From NCBI GenBank assembly GCA_021413865.1, contig JAIOPN010000001.1, positions 1-64,000 of the forward strand: a DNA stretch of 64,000 nucleotides, in the 5' to 3' direction. The position numbers were made by a program, and so were the translations under genes. The notes beneath the pieces were generated by a model. That model made no database searches. It was given only the letters and a program-made list of their open reading frames with translations, and was not told the DNA's origin. Below, piece by piece: positions 1 through 8,818 of this stretch; positions within the stretch are counted from its first letter, which is position 1, and each line of letters opens with the position of its first letter. This stretch comes from Planctomycetota bacterium. Its GTDB lineage: Bacteria > Planctomycetota > Phycisphaerae > Phycisphaerales > Phycisphaeraceae.

Positions 1-151
1 CTGTGGCGGGCTGAGTTTGTATCCAGAGCCATCAGGTGGCGGATAGAACCCTTCCGCGGGGGAGCCGGGGGTTGGGGGCTGACGGCGAAGCCCCCAATTC
101 GGTCATACATCACCCACGGAAATCCCGGGAGGACCAAAAAAGAACAGCGGT

Positions 152-195
152 GCGCTTCCAGCGCACCGCGGATAACCCTGGACGCCCGAATACAG
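152..195. repeat. Family A repeat, half copy (A1)
   Basis: This 44-nt segment matches 722-765 with two mismatches in the same orientation. It is the left half (GCGCTTCCAGCGCACC plus spacer) of the 76-nt inverted repeat seen complete at 715-790 and 18349-18424. The right arm is missing, and the start codon of the zinc-ribbon gene follows 4 nt later. Bases 1-151 hold no gene I can support. Confidence 0.75.
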
Positions 196-199
196 CAGC

Positions 200-718
200 A
201 TGGCGGATAAACCGAGATCATTCAGGCTCTACACGCCAAGGCAAGTTCCTGTCACCCGACTTGCCTCCGATTATTCACCGGAGGAACAGGCTTGTTTCCG
301 TGAGTCCTTTCGGTTGACAGCCGAGCGCTGTCGCCGTTCAGACTGGTGGCTCTTTTCTCTCGCCGTTACTGGATTTACAGCCTACTTCCTCGCCCTGAAA
401 TTTTTTCAAAACACAGAACACGAATGGATTTGTGTTGCCCTATTTATCGTCCCGATGCTTGGAGTGATTTTCTTTTTGTGCCTTGGCATACCCGTGATGG
501 AGTGCCCAGCTTGTCATAATCGGGTTGACTCGCGGCGGCTTGGACTTTTTTGTCCCGAGTGTGGGGGCGAGCCGCTCAAACCGGGCACATGGTTCTCATC
601 ATCGGCTTGCACCAAATGCGGCAAGACGCTGTCCCGGGGCAAACACCAGGGATACACGATCCACGCGTGCACTCATTGCGGAGTATTTCTGGATGAAAAA
701 GGCGTCTGGGTTTCGTAG
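200..718 (+). CDS. Two-TM membrane protein with C-terminal zinc ribbons
   Basis: This 172-residue protein has two hydrophobic segments (about residues 50-68 and 78-98), followed by cysteine pairs CPAC, CPEC, CTKC and CTHC that would form two treble-clef or zinc-ribbon units in the cytoplasm. I do not recognise a named family; small membrane proteins with zinc ribbons are common in planctomycetes and are usually of unknown function. The ATG at 200 has no Shine-Dalgarno sequence and follows a half copy of repeat A. The TAG stop lies inside the left arm of a full repeat A copy (715-790), so near-identical sequence brackets the gene. It stands alone, with a convergent gene downstream. Confidence 0.7.
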   Translation: MADKPRSFRLYTPRQVPVTRLASDYSPEEQACFRESFRLTAERCRRSDWWLFSLAVTGFTAYFLALKFFQNTEHEWICVALFIVPMLGVIFFLCLGIPVMECPACHNRVDSRRLGLFCPECGGEPLKPGTWFSSSACTKCGKTLSRGKHQGYTIHACTHCGVFLDEKGVWVS

Positions 719-790
719 GGGGCGCTTCCAGCGCACCACGGATAACCCTGGACGCCCGGATACAGAGGGTGCGCTGAAGCGGCACCCTAC
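715..790. repeat. Family A inverted repeat (A2)
   Basis: This is a 76-nt imperfect inverted repeat that starts GTAGGGGGCGCTTCC and ends with the approximate complement, GGCACCCTAC. It overlaps the stop codon of the zinc-ribbon gene (716-718). A second full copy, also 76 nt, lies at 18349-18424. Confidence 0.85.
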
Positions 791-819
791 GAGATTGCCG
801 ATCACTCCGAGATAGGTAA

Positions 820-1482
820 TCACGGCTGCGTCGCCGGCCGCGTCTCCGACTCCCCCGCATATCGAAACTCCACCGGCTTGCCCGCCCGGGCGGAGAGCGC
901 CGCGGCGTAGCGATTCAGCCTCGCCAGCACCGCCGCGGGGGCGGGCAATAGATCGTTCTTCTCCGCGAAGTCGATCGCTCGTTCCTTCAACCGGCTGCGC
1001 AGCTCCTTTTCCACGTCGCGGCCGGTGAACCAGTCGGCGATCACCCACATGCCCGTGCGCTTGTCGTAGAGCTTCCAGTCCGGGTCGATGGCGACGTCGA
1101 GCACCGTGGGACGGGGGAACTCGACGACCACGCGACCGGGCTCCTCGCGGATGGCGTGTTCGAGGTCCAGGTGCTTAAGGTCGATGCCGTAGTAGATGCG
1201 GGCCGTTGCCAGCAGGACGCCCTGCCGCCCGCCGGCCAGGAGGGAGTGCTCCGTCATCTCCACGTCGATGCGCGTCACGATGCGGTCGGTGACGAGGAAC
1301 ATCAGCTCCTCGCTGCGGAGCACCTGCAGGACGATCTCCTCGTGGTGCTCGACCCGCGTGACGGCGGCCGCGATCTGGCCGGCGCTGCGCAGGAGCGACG
1401 GCAGCGCGGTCGCCGCCACGATGAGCAGCACCAGCGCCAGCACGACGACCGCCATCGCCCAGATGCGCGTCAGCTTGGTCAT
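820..1482 (-). CDS. DUF4230-like membrane-anchored protein
   Basis: This 220-residue protein has one N-terminal transmembrane segment (about residues 8-30) followed by a soluble extracytoplasmic domain. The middle region (ATARIYYGIDL, then a beta-rich stretch with PRPTVLDVAID) resembles DUF4230, a family of unknown function. The N-terminus overlaps a 33-residue membrane ORF by an ATGA-type junction, so translation is probably coupled. The tail ends near repeat A2. Confidence 0.65.
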   Translation of the reverse strand: MTKLTRIWAMAVVVLALVLLIVAATALPSLLRSAGQIAAAVTRVEHHEEIVLQVLRSEELMFLVTDRIVTRIDVEMTEHSLLAGGRQGVLLATARIYYGIDLKHLDLEHAIREEPGRVVVEFPRPTVLDVAIDPDWKLYDKRTGMWVIADWFTGRDVEKELRSRLKERAIDFAEKNDLLPAPAAVLARLNRYAAALSARAGKPVEFRYAGESETRPATQP

Positions 1483-1580
1483 ACCGAGCAGCTCCGCAGG
1501 AAGAGCCAGACGCCCACCAGCACGGCCAGGCAGATGCCGATCCAGAACCCCATCGCCTTGTTTCCATCGCGATCAGCCAT
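1479..1580 (-). CDS. 33-residue single-TM small protein
   Basis: ATG at 1578-1580 opens a 33-codon frame ending in TGA at 1479-1481. Residues MADRDGNKAMGFW precede a hydrophobic span (IGICLAVLVGVWLFL) and a short RSCSV tail, so it should be an inner-membrane microprotein. A GAGG sequence lies 9 nt upstream of the start. Its stop overlaps the start of the DUF4230-like gene (ATGA), implying a two-gene operon with coupled translation. The function is unknown; it may be a partner subunit of the DUF4230 protein or a coupling leader. Confidence 0.6.
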   Translation of the reverse strand: MADRDGNKAMGFWIGICLAVLVGVWLFLRSCSV

Positions 1581-1652
1581 GACCTGTTTCCTCAGCTTGT
1601 CGGGTCGATGGAGTACCTATCGGCCAGTCGCCGCGCGGGGGTGCAACTCGCT

Positions 1653-1867
1653 CTGGACGAGCCGCGACCGTAAGGGAGCGGTCTTCAGGTAAGAGGGCAA
1701 TTTCAATCCGGTGGGGCAGGCGTCCCGCCTGTCGCCGGCCTTCCGAGGCCGGGGCCGGGTTCAAAACCGACTCGGGTTTGCAAGAGCAAAGGAAGAGACA
1801 GGCGGGACGCCTGCCCCACCGTTTCAATCAGGGCGGAACCGCTGCCTCACGGTCGCGGCTCGTCCGG
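1653..1867. repeat. Family C inverted repeat (C1) interrupted by a family B element
   Basis: The left arm at 1653 (CTGGACGAGCCGCGACCG) and the right arm ending at 1867 (CGGTCGCGGCTCGTCCGG) match the intact 89-nt copies at 18429-18517 and 36211-36299. The two halves are separated by a complete family B element (1709-1821). Removing B and one 8-nt flank leaves about 94 nt, close to the intact length. Confidence 0.85.
1709..1821. repeat. Family B inverted repeat (B1), nested in C1
   Basis: This 113-nt element begins CGGTGGGGCAGGCGTCCCGC and ends with the complement. Its interior resembles copies at 16487-16584 and 25343-25438. The octamer TTTCAATC lies directly on both sides (1701-1708 and 1822-1829), which looks like a target-site duplication. 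Confidence 0.85.
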
Positions 1868-3343
1868 AGGTCGCCGCTCGTTCACAGACGGCGTTTTGCG
1901 GAACAGCCCCAGCAGCACGGCCTTGTTCCCCGCGCCGTCGCGTATGCGATCGGAGGATGTCTCGGGAACGGCGTCATCGGGGCGCTTGATCAGGCGGATG
2001 ACCCACCGGGCGGCGGCGTCCCGCGCCGGGTCGGCGGGGTAGGCCCTGCCCATCAGGGTGCGCAGCGTCTGCGTCTCCTCGCCCTCGAAATGAATGGTGT
2101 CGCTGCCGACGATCGGCCGCACACTAGCCATGAACGCGTAGAGGTGTTCGCCGACTTTCTCCTTGTAGGCCGGCGAACCCAAGAGAAGAAACCACGCGAC
2201 GACCAGGGCGGTGACCAGCGGCGCCGCGGCGACGACGGGCCTCATCCACCGCGCACGCTGCACGAGGGCCATCGCGCCGAAGGCGGCGACGACGGCCGCC
2301 GGGCCGTAGATGGGGGCGATGTAGTCGGCGCGGCCTCCGGAGGCGAGCGTGAAGAAGGCGAGGAGGACGAATATCCAGAGGATCGCGGGGGCAAGGGCGT
2401 GGGACATCCAGCGGCGCGGCGGGACGACGACCAGCGCGACGATGACCCCCAGCGACCAGGGCAGGAAGCGGATGAGGAAATAGAGCGGCATCTGGTAAAG
2501 GTGAATGATCGGCCCGAGCCAGCCGTCGCGCGTGACGCGGTCTCGCACCTCCTCGCCGAAGAGCACGTCGTGCACATGTGCGGGATTGATACGGTACGCC
2601 GCGTAGAGCCACGCACCGGGGAGGAGCAGCGCCAGGGGCAGGCCCCACCACCAGTGGAGGCGATTGACCGCCGACCACCGGCCGTGGATCAACTTCGCCG
2701 CGAGCAGGGCATAGATCACACCCGCCAGCGCCGCCGGCCCCTTGGCGAGACCGGCCAGACCGACCGCGAGCCAGAACGCCAGCGCCCAGGACCACGACCG
2801 CTTTTGTGTTGATTCACCGGGTTTTTCCGCCTCCATCGCCACCGTGGCGAACGCCCACGACGCGGTCATGCAGGCAACGAGAAGCATGTCCGGCCGGGCG
2901 AGGTACACCAGCTTGGCGACCGGGTAGCAGGTGATCCACGCCACGCCGGCGTAGAGCGCGAGTTCCACGGCGCGGCGGCGGGTGCGCTCGTCGTGCGAGG
3001 AATCGATCTCGTTCACCGGCGGGCTCAGGCGTCGCGCCATCCAGAGTGTGATCGCCATCGTCGCACCGCCCGCGAGCAGCGACGGCAGGCGGAGCAGCCA
3101 TTCGTCCCAGCGGCCGACGGCCATGACCGCCAGCGCGCCGATCCAGTTGTAGAGCAGCGGCTTGGTCGCGGGCTTGCCCATGGCATCGACGGGCAGAACC
3201 CAGTGGCCGTTCACGACGATGTCGGCGGTGTAGGCGATGGTGCGCGGCTGATGCTGGTCGTAGATGTCGCTCGGCCCCAGGATGCGGGCCAGCATCACGA
3301 CGGCGACGGTGGTGACGAAGAGGATCGCCGGGAGTCGCGGCAT
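1847..3343 (-). CDS. GT39/ArnT-like membrane glycosyltransferase
   Basis: This 498-residue polytopic protein has about ten or more hydrophobic helices. The first extracytoplasmic loop (residues about 22-65) has the layout of dolichyl-phosphate-mannose or ArnT-type transferases: an acidic residue (GPSDIYD), then GHWVLPVDAMGKPATKPLL. These enzymes move a sugar from a polyprenyl-phosphate donor onto lipid or protein at the outer face of the inner membrane. The acceptor cannot be read from sequence. The last residues (RPPDEPRP) and the TGA stop are encoded by the right arm of repeat C1, so the natural C-terminus was probably altered by that repeat. The gene is about 30 nt downstream of the aspartic protease gene on the same strand. 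Confidence 0.8.
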   Translation of the reverse strand: MPRLPAILFVTTVAVVMLARILGPSDIYDQHQPRTIAYTADIVVNGHWVLPVDAMGKPATKPLLYNWIGALAVMAVGRWDEWLLRLPSLLAGGATMAITLWMARRLSPPVNEIDSSHDERTRRRAVELALYAGVAWITCYPVAKLVYLARPDMLLVACMTASWAFATVAMEAEKPGESTQKRSWSWALAFWLAVGLAGLAKGPAALAGVIYALLAAKLIHGRWSAVNRLHWWWGLPLALLLPGAWLYAAYRINPAHVHDVLFGEEVRDRVTRDGWLGPIIHLYQMPLYFLIRFLPWSLGVIVALVVVPPRRWMSHALAPAILWIFVLLAFFTLASGGRADYIAPIYGPAAVVAAFGAMALVQRARWMRPVVAAAPLVTALVVAWFLLLGSPAYKEKVGEHLYAFMASVRPIVGSDTIHFEGEETQTLRTLMGRAYPADPARDAAARWVIRLIKRPDDAVPETSSDRIRDGAGNKAVLLGLFRKTPSVNERRPPDEPRP

Positions 3344-3375
3344 GGGGGGAGTCTAACCGGGCCGAACCGGCGGCG

Positions 3376-4317
3376 TCAGGGCGACGGGTTCCACACCGCG
3401 TAGAGCAGGCCGGCGCGGGGGTCGAAGGTGAGGCGGTAGGCGGAGAGCACGCCGTTGCCCACGCGGCCGACGACGGCGCCGCGGAACTCGCCGGCGTGGT
3501 TGGTCCACTCGACGTCGCAGGGCGTGTCACGGAGGCCCACACCCAGGAAGCGCACGGCCGGGAGCGTGGTGCGGATGTTCTGGATCGGGTCGCCCAGACC
3601 ACGCGAGCCGGTGACCTGGCCGGCGTGCGGCGGGACGAGCGTGGGCCATCGCTGGAGCGCCGACGCTGGGAGCATGAGGTGGCCGTTGGCACCGGTGTCG
3701 ATCACGAGCCACGCGTCGCCGAAGCCGCCGATCGCGGCGCGGACGGCGGGGAGATTGTCGATCAAGACAAGGCTCGCCGCGCTAGCCCCCCTCGGCGAGG
3801 TGAAGGTGTCGGGGTCGTGCAGGATGATCTTGCCGGTGCGGTAGTCGATGGTGAATGGGCGCTTGGCGAGGCTGTGATAGCCGACGATGCCGTTGACGCG
3901 CACGCCGCCGCCGTCGTTGAGGAACGAAAGATCGGTCGCCGCCGCGAGGTTGGCGCCCATGTCCACCCCGCCGACTTCGAGGTGGTCGATCGGGTGCGTC
4001 GTGAGTTTGCGGATGCCGCCGATGCCGCTGGTCATCGCCTCGCCGACGCTGGGCAGGTTCAGTTGCCGCGCGAAGGATTCGTCGATGACGGTGATGCTCG
4101 CGCCGGTATCGACGAGGAAGTAGCCGGCATCACGACCGTTGACGCGTGCCGCGGCGAACCAGAAATCGCCCCGCCGCAGGAGCGGCATGACGATGTTGCC
4201 TTTCGTGGCTGCCGACGGCGCGGCGGCGGGCGGCGCGGACGGTGACGAACACCCACCGGCGACAAACACCGCCAGCATGAACACGAGCAGCAGTTGCGAT
4301 GGCCTCGTGCGGGTCAT
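3376..4317 (-). CDS. Retropepsin-like aspartic protease lipoprotein
   Basis: I choose the start at 4317 because it yields a lipoprotein signal ([20 protein letters not shown] then GGC); the longer frame to 4398 would run through the terminator. The mature part has two retropepsin-like lobes. The first has [16 protein letters not shown], with a catalytic DTGA; the second has [15 protein letters not shown], with DTGA again. It is probably a periplasmic, membrane-anchored single-chain aspartyl protease of the gag-asp/PDZ-less type. The substrate is unknown. It lies between the GT39 gene and rho, all on the minus strand, and the hairpins at 4333-4417 separate it from rho. Confidence 0.82.
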   Translation of the reverse strand: MTRTRPSQLLLVFMLAVFVAGGCSSPSAPPAAAPSAATKGNIVMPLLRRGDFWFAAARVNGRDAGYFLVDTGASITVIDESFARQLNLPSVGEAMTSGIGGIRKLTTHPIDHLEVGGVDMGANLAAATDLSFLNDGGGVRVNGIVGYHSLAKRPFTIDYRTGKIILHDPDTFTSPRGASAASLVLIDNLPAVRAAIGGFGDAWLVIDTGANGHLMLPASALQRWPTLVPPHAGQVTGSRGLGDPIQNIRTTLPAVRFLGVGLRDTPCDVEWTNHAGEFRGAVVGRVGNGVLSAYRLTFDPRAGLLYAVWNPSP

Positions 4318-4332
4318 GCGGACAACCTCTTG

Positions 4333-4417
4333 CAGGAGCCCCGTCATGCCAATACGGGGCTTTTCGCCGCATCCGGGAAAAGGCAAGAAGCCCCGCATTT
4401 ACATGACGGGGCTCCTG
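4333..4417 (-). terminator. Composite terminator after rho
   Basis: A perfect 16-bp inverted repeat (CAGGAGCCCCGTCATG at 4333-4348, complement at 4402-4417) encloses two smaller hairpins. On the minus strand, AGCCCCG-loop-CGGGGCT is followed by TCTTGCCTTTT just downstream of the rho stop. On the plus strand, AGCCCCGT-loop-ACGGGGCT is followed by TTTT. It should stop transcription leaving rho. Confidence 0.75.
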
Positions 4418-4437
4418 TGTCCGCGGACAACGCGCGA

Positions 4438-5997
4438 TCAGTCGAGGCTCATGGTCAGGAGGAACTCGGCGTTCGTCTTGACCTTGTTGATGCGGCTCTT
4501 GAGCAGCTCCATCGCCTCGACGACGTTCATGTCGGCGAGCACCTTGCGGAGCCGGTACACCAGTTGCAGCTCGCGCGGGTCGAGCAGCAGCTCCTCGCGG
4601 CGGGTGCCCGAGGCGTTGATGTCGATCGCGGGCCAGACGCGCTTCTCGACCAGGCGGCGGTCGAGGTGGAGCTCGCTGTTACCGGTGCCCTTGAACTCCT
4701 CGAAAATGATGTCGTCCATCTTGGAGCCGGTGTCGATGAGGGCGGTGGCGATGATGGTGAGCGAGCCGCCGTTCTCGATGGCGCGGGCGGCGCCGAAGAA
4801 CTTCTTGGGGCGTTGCAGGGCGTTGGAGTCCAGGCCGCCGGTGAGGATCTTGCCCGAGTGGGGCATCTCCTCGTTGTAGGCGCGGGCCATGCGGGTGAGC
4901 GAGTCCATGAGGATGACGACGTGCTCACCGAACTCGACCAGGCGCTTGGACTTCTCGCTGACCATCTCGCAGACCTGCACGTGGCGGGTCGAGCTCTCAT
5001 CGAACGAGCTGGCGACGACCTCGACCTCCTTGGGCGTGTTGCGGCGGAAGTCCGTCACTTCCTCGGGACGCTCGGCGATCAGCAGCACGATCACCTTCAT
5101 CTCGGGGTTGTTCTTGATGACGGCGTTGGCGATCTTCTGGAGGAGCACCGTCTTGCCGGTGCGCGGCGGGGCGACGATCAAACCGCGCTGCCCGCGCCCG
5201 ATCGGGGTGACCAGGTCCATGATGCGTGTCTCGACCTGGTCGGGGGTGGTCTCCATGATCAGCCGCTGGTACGGGTGCAGCGGGGTGAGGTCCTCGAAGT
5301 TGGGGACGTTGTTGAAGGCGTCGGGCGGGTGGCCGTTGATCGCATCGACGCGGAGCAAAGCGAAGTAGCGCTCGCTCTCCTTGGGCGGGCGGATGGTGCC
5401 CTGGACGATGTGGCCGACCTTCAGGCCAAAGCGGCGGATCTGCGAGGGGGAGACATAGATGTCGTCCGGGCACGCCAGGTAGGAATACTCCGGGCTGCGC
5501 AGGAAGCCGAAGCCGTCGGGGAGGATTTCGAGGACCCCCTCGCCGTACATCAGGCCCTGCTTGGAGATGTGCTTCTTGAGGATCTGGAAGGTCAGCTCGT
5601 GGCGCTTAAGGCCCACGGGATTTTCCACGCCCTCGCTCTTGGCCAGTTCGTGGAGCTGCTCGATCGTCATCTGCTGCAGGTCGCGCAGCGTCATGTCCTG
5701 TTTCTTGGCCTGCTCAAACCGCGACTGCGTCTCGGCGTCGAGCACCTCGTCGGAGGACTCCTGACGGGAGTGCGGCGCGGCGGGCGGGGCCGGGGCGGCC
5801 GGCTTAGGCGCGGGGGCGACGGCGACGGGCGCTTTGGGGGCGGGCGTCTCGGCGACAGGCGGCTTGGGCGCTGCCGCGACCGGCGCGCGCGGCGCCGCGA
5901 TCTCGGCCTCAGGCGCCTCGTCGGTCACGGGCGCATCGATCGCGTCTTCGGGTTTGGAAACTTTCTTCTTGCGGAAACTGCTCTGGGCTTTGGCCAT
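4438..5997 (-). CDS. rho: Transcription termination factor Rho
   Basis: The protein is 519 residues, about 100 longer than E. coli Rho. The extra length is an N-terminal Ala/Pro-rich, charged extension (residues about 15-80), probably disordered. The Rho N-terminal helical domain follows ([21 protein letters not shown]), then the RNA-binding cold-shock-like domain ([20 protein letters not shown]). The RecA-type ATPase has a P-loop variant PPRTGKT near residue 277 and the Rho signature [15 protein letters not shown]. Rho is an RNA-dependent hexameric helicase that ends transcription of untranslated RNA. A GAGGAG sequence precedes the start by about 10 nt. It has its own long upstream region after coaE. 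Confidence 0.97.
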   Translation of the reverse strand: MAKAQSSFRKKKVSKPEDAIDAPVTDEAPEAEIAAPRAPVAAAPKPPVAETPAPKAPVAVAPAPKPAAPAPPAAPHSRQESSDEVLDAETQSRFEQAKKQDMTLRDLQQMTIEQLHELAKSEGVENPVGLKRHELTFQILKKHISKQGLMYGEGVLEILPDGFGFLRSPEYSYLACPDDIYVSPSQIRRFGLKVGHIVQGTIRPPKESERYFALLRVDAINGHPPDAFNNVPNFEDLTPLHPYQRLIMETTPDQVETRIMDLVTPIGRGQRGLIVAPPRTGKTVLLQKIANAVIKNNPEMKVIVLLIAERPEEVTDFRRNTPKEVEVVASSFDESSTRHVQVCEMVSEKSKRLVEFGEHVVILMDSLTRMARAYNEEMPHSGKILTGGLDSNALQRPKKFFGAARAIENGGSLTIIATALIDTGSKMDDIIFEEFKGTGNSELHLDRRLVEKRVWPAIDINASGTRREELLLDPRELQLVYRLRKVLADMNVVEAMELLKSRINKVKTNAEFLLTMSLD

Positions 5998-6356
5998 CGA
6001 AGGGAACTCCTCGGGGGGTGAATTGTGTCCGCTCGTGGAGAGCGGGCAGCGGGGTGGCGGTTGTGTGTCCCGACGAAAGGTCGAGACGTGTGGTCGGTGG
6101 TAAACGTGTCCGATGCTGTCGCGTAATACGGCGGAGGGTGTTTGGGCCGGGGCGAAGTGATCGGTCGAAATCGGGGTGGGCGGGTTCCTTGCGGGAGGGT
6201 CCTAAATCATCAGACGGGGTCTGGCGCGTGTCCGCGTGGGGCGCAACCGTTGAGCCACCGCGACAGGACAAACCGCACAATCTTTCAGTTCCCCCTTCTT
6301 CGCCCGACCGTTCCGGCTCGGCACAAGCCCGATCAATCATCGGGGGTGCGGCACCG
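5998..6356 (-). promoter_or_regulatory. 359-nt region upstream of rho
   Basis: No convincing ORF lies between coaE and rho, which share a strand. rho genes often carry long autoregulated 5' leaders. I see a good ribosome-binding site next to rho, but no clear hairpin terminator and no promoter hexamers I would defend. A leader with a Rho-loading role is an inference. Confidence 0.35.
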
Positions 6357-6983
6357 TCAAGAACCATCGGATTGGAAGATCTGGGAAAGAACACGCCGAA
6401 CGTGGGTTTCGCATTCCGACTCGGCGGCGTCGTTCTGCACTACATAATCGGCTCGCCGCCGCTTCATGTCAAGTGGCCTTTGCACCTTTTCACGCGAAAG
6501 CAGCTCCTCCCGCGTCCACCCCCGAGTCGCCCCCACCCGCGCCACCCGCGCCTCCAGTGGCGCATCGACGAACACCAGCACGTCGCAATCCCCCTCCAAA
6601 CCTTTCTCCAACAGCAAAGGCGTATCGTCCACGATGGCGCGCACCGCCGTGTCCGCCATGTGCAGTTCACGCAGCCGCGCCCGCCGTTCGATCACGCGCG
6701 GGTGCATCAACGCCTCCAGCCGCGCGAGCTGCGCCGCATCCGCGAAGACGATCTTCGACACCGCCCTGCGGTCCACGCGGCCATCTTTCCCGATCACGCC
6801 CGGCCCCCACCACGACGCCAGCGTTTTTTTGACGTCCGGCTCGTCAAGCGTCTCCTTCGCCAGCGCGTCCGCATCGATCACCGCGCACCCCTGCGCGCTG
6901 AACAGCCGCGCGACCAGGCTCTTCCCCGAGCCGATCCCGCCCAACAGACCGATCACGGGTTTGGGGCCTTTCCATGGGGGCAT
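6357..6983 (-). CDS. coaE: Dephospho-CoA kinase
   Basis: This 208-residue protein has the CoaE layout: a P-loop GGIGSGKS at residues about 15-22, the substrate region VIDADALAKE, an LxxMHPRV segment, DTPLLLEKG in place of the usual PLLFE, and a late R/Q-rich lid (TREELLSREKVQRPLDMKRRRADYVVQND). It phosphorylates dephospho-CoA, the last step of CoA synthesis. Another CoA-pathway gene, coaX, lies at 56532-57344, so the pathway is dispersed. The insertion of EKGLEG in the PLLFE region is minor. Confidence 0.92.
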   Translation of the reverse strand: MPPWKGPKPVIGLLGGIGSGKSLVARLFSAQGCAVIDADALAKETLDEPDVKKTLASWWGPGVIGKDGRVDRRAVSKIVFADAAQLARLEALMHPRVIERRARLRELHMADTAVRAIVDDTPLLLEKGLEGDCDVLVFVDAPLEARVARVGATRGWTREELLSREKVQRPLDMKRRRADYVVQNDAAESECETHVRRVLSQIFQSDGS

Positions 6984-7091
6984 GAAATGCTGATCCTATC
7001 CGTGACCAAAGAGGCGCACCACCTTCGACACGATGTGTCGCCCCGCCAAGCCGCACGCAAACTGCGTGCGCGTCTTAGGCTCGACAATCGA

Positions 7092-7871
7092 TTAGTTCCC
7101 TGTCGATCCGTGGCCGGGGGTGGTGCAGGTGATGGTGAACTTGCCGGTCTTTTGATTCAGCTCAAAGACATAGGGACGGCTGGTGACGGGGCAGAAAATA
7201 TAGGACGCGCAGCCCGCGTGTTTGGCCAACTCCTTGAGGTCTGCGGGAAGGGCGCCTTTCTCTTTCTCATATTCGTCGATTGTGCGTGCGTCGATCGCCT
7301 CTACCAAGAACCGCTCGTACTGTGCGCACTTTAGCCTTCCATCAAGCGCCATCCTCTCGGGAACGACCGCCAGCGGCGCCAGTAACGCGACAGCGATAAC
7401 CGCCGTTTCGATTGCGGCAAGGGCGACCATCGCCCGTCGTACTTTCTGCCGGGATGGCGCCGGCGTTCGGCCGGCCCACCAGGTCAGCATCGCATGTACA
7501 GAAAAGAGCAGGGAGGCGGCAAGCACGAGCAGCCCCATAATGGGTGTCGCCGCCTGTGCAGGCCCGGATTCGCCCTCGACGCCCAACAGCGGAAGTAGGA
7601 TCCCTATCCATAGGATAAACAACACAGTTGTCGCCACCAGCACATATCGCCGCCGTCTTCCCCACACCCACGCGACCCCCGCCAGGACGGCGTAGGGCAC
7701 CGTGACCAGGAGTATCACGCCGGCCACATCGCGGACCACCACCATCATTTGCCCGTGCGGGCCGATGTGGTATCTCCATCCGCCAAAGGCCAAGCATGGC
7801 CCCGCCAAGACCGAGACCATCAGCGACGCAACGCAGAAACGGAGGAGTTGGTTTCGGCCCGGGAAATACAT
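7092..7871 (-). CDS. Polytopic membrane protein with pseudopilin-like C-terminal segment
   Basis: This 259-residue protein has about five hydrophobic segments in residues 8-165. A soluble tail follows, in which EYEKEKGALPADLKELAKHA and CPVTSRPYVFEL resemble the short motif of type II pseudopilin-like and similar planctomycete proteins. I do not recognise the family as a whole. It stands alone, 27 nt beyond the stop of the upstream PhyH gene on the same strand, so it may be co-transcribed with it. A small inverted repeat (CGCACGC-loop-GCGTGCG near 7051-7069) lies downstream. Confidence 0.65.
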   Translation of the reverse strand: MYFPGRNQLLRFCVASLMVSVLAGPCLAFGGWRYHIGPHGQMMVVVRDVAGVILLVTVPYAVLAGVAWVWGRRRRYVLVATTVLFILWIGILLPLLGVEGESGPAQAATPIMGLLVLAASLLFSVHAMLTWWAGRTPAPSRQKVRRAMVALAAIETAVIAVALLAPLAVVPERMALDGRLKCAQYERFLVEAIDARTIDEYEKEKGALPADLKELAKHAGCASYIFCPVTSRPYVFELNQKTGKFTITCTTPGHGSTGN

Positions 7872-7898
7872 GCGTGACGTTCGCCTTCCTACTCATCA

Positions 7899-8666
7899 CT
7901 ACCGCACCTGCGAATACGCCATGAAATACTTGTGCCGGTCCTCCGGGATCAGGGCGAGCGTTTCGTCGCTCACCTGCGTGTGGCCGACCTGCATGTCGTA
8001 AACAGCCCGGCCGGTGAAGGTCTGCAGCATGAGCCGCCGGCGCTGCTTCGGCGGGACCACACCGTGCCACTCGTGGCTGCGGTGAACGACCATGCTCCCG
8101 GGCTTCACCGGCAGCGGGCGCAGCTCGCAGTAGTTCAGCACCTCGTCCGCCTTCGCAAGGATCGGCTTCTTGTCGGCGGTCGCGCCGGCCAGGTGGTGGC
8201 TGCCGATCGCCGAGCAGTACGCCCCGTTGTCCGCGAACGTCTCGTCGAGATAGAGGAGCGTCGTCAGCGAGGGCGGGAGGATGTCCGAGTTCGGGTTCCG
8301 CATGCCGACCACGTCGTCGTGCCAGCCGACGTTCCCATGCCGCAGGTTCGGGGGCTCGTACTTGTCGGGCTGCTTGGGGTCGAACACGTCGCGCGCACCG
8401 GCGCAATTCGCGAACACCGCCTCGTGCCCCAGCCGCTTGCAGAACCCCTCCACCACCGCCATCAGGCTCGGGTGGCAGAGCACGCCCATCAGCTCCGGCA
8501 CGGTGCAGATGTCGTCCCAGTTCATCTCGCGCTTGCCCAGCTCCGCGGCGCGGCGCTCGAAGCCGCGCTCGATCACGGCCAGCTCCGCCTTCGACACCGC
8601 GTCGGGGATCACAATCGCGCCGTCGATCAACAGACGCACGATCAGCTCGTTCACTCGGTCAGCCAT
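7899..8666 (-). CDS. PhyH (phytanoyl-CoA dioxygenase) family protein
   Basis: This 255-residue protein is a 2-oxoglutarate- and Fe(II)-dependent oxygenase of the PhyH type. The HxD iron ligands are in GWHDDVVG near residue 117. The distal histidine and the 2-oxoglutarate-binding arginine are in HRSHEWHGVVPPKQRRRLML near the C-terminal third. The N-terminus has the usual helix pair ahead of the jelly roll. The substrate cannot be told; planctomycetes carry many paralogues, and two others occur in this window. The one at 53960 keeps HxD, whereas the one at 26276 does not. Confidence 0.85.
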   Translation of the reverse strand: MADRVNELIVRLLIDGAIVIPDAVSKAELAVIERGFERRAAELGKREMNWDDICTVPELMGVLCHPSLMAVVEGFCKRLGHEAVFANCAGARDVFDPKQPDKYEPPNLRHGNVGWHDDVVGMRNPNSDILPPSLTTLLYLDETFADNGAYCSAIGSHHLAGATADKKPILAKADEVLNYCELRPLPVKPGSMVVHRSHEWHGVVPPKQRRRLMLQTFTGRAVYDMQVGHTQVSDETLALIPEDRHKYFMAYSQVR

Positions 8667-8818
8667 GGCTCAATGTTCTCGTGTGCGGGCGCGCCGGCCG
8701 CACGTGGATCGGCAGCGCCCTGTGTTGGGGGAGGCCAAACATCTTCCCCAATTCCACCCCTCGCCGCCAGCCCGGTATTCCCCCCTAGAACCCGCCTCCC
8801 CCCACCGCCTCCCCGCGT

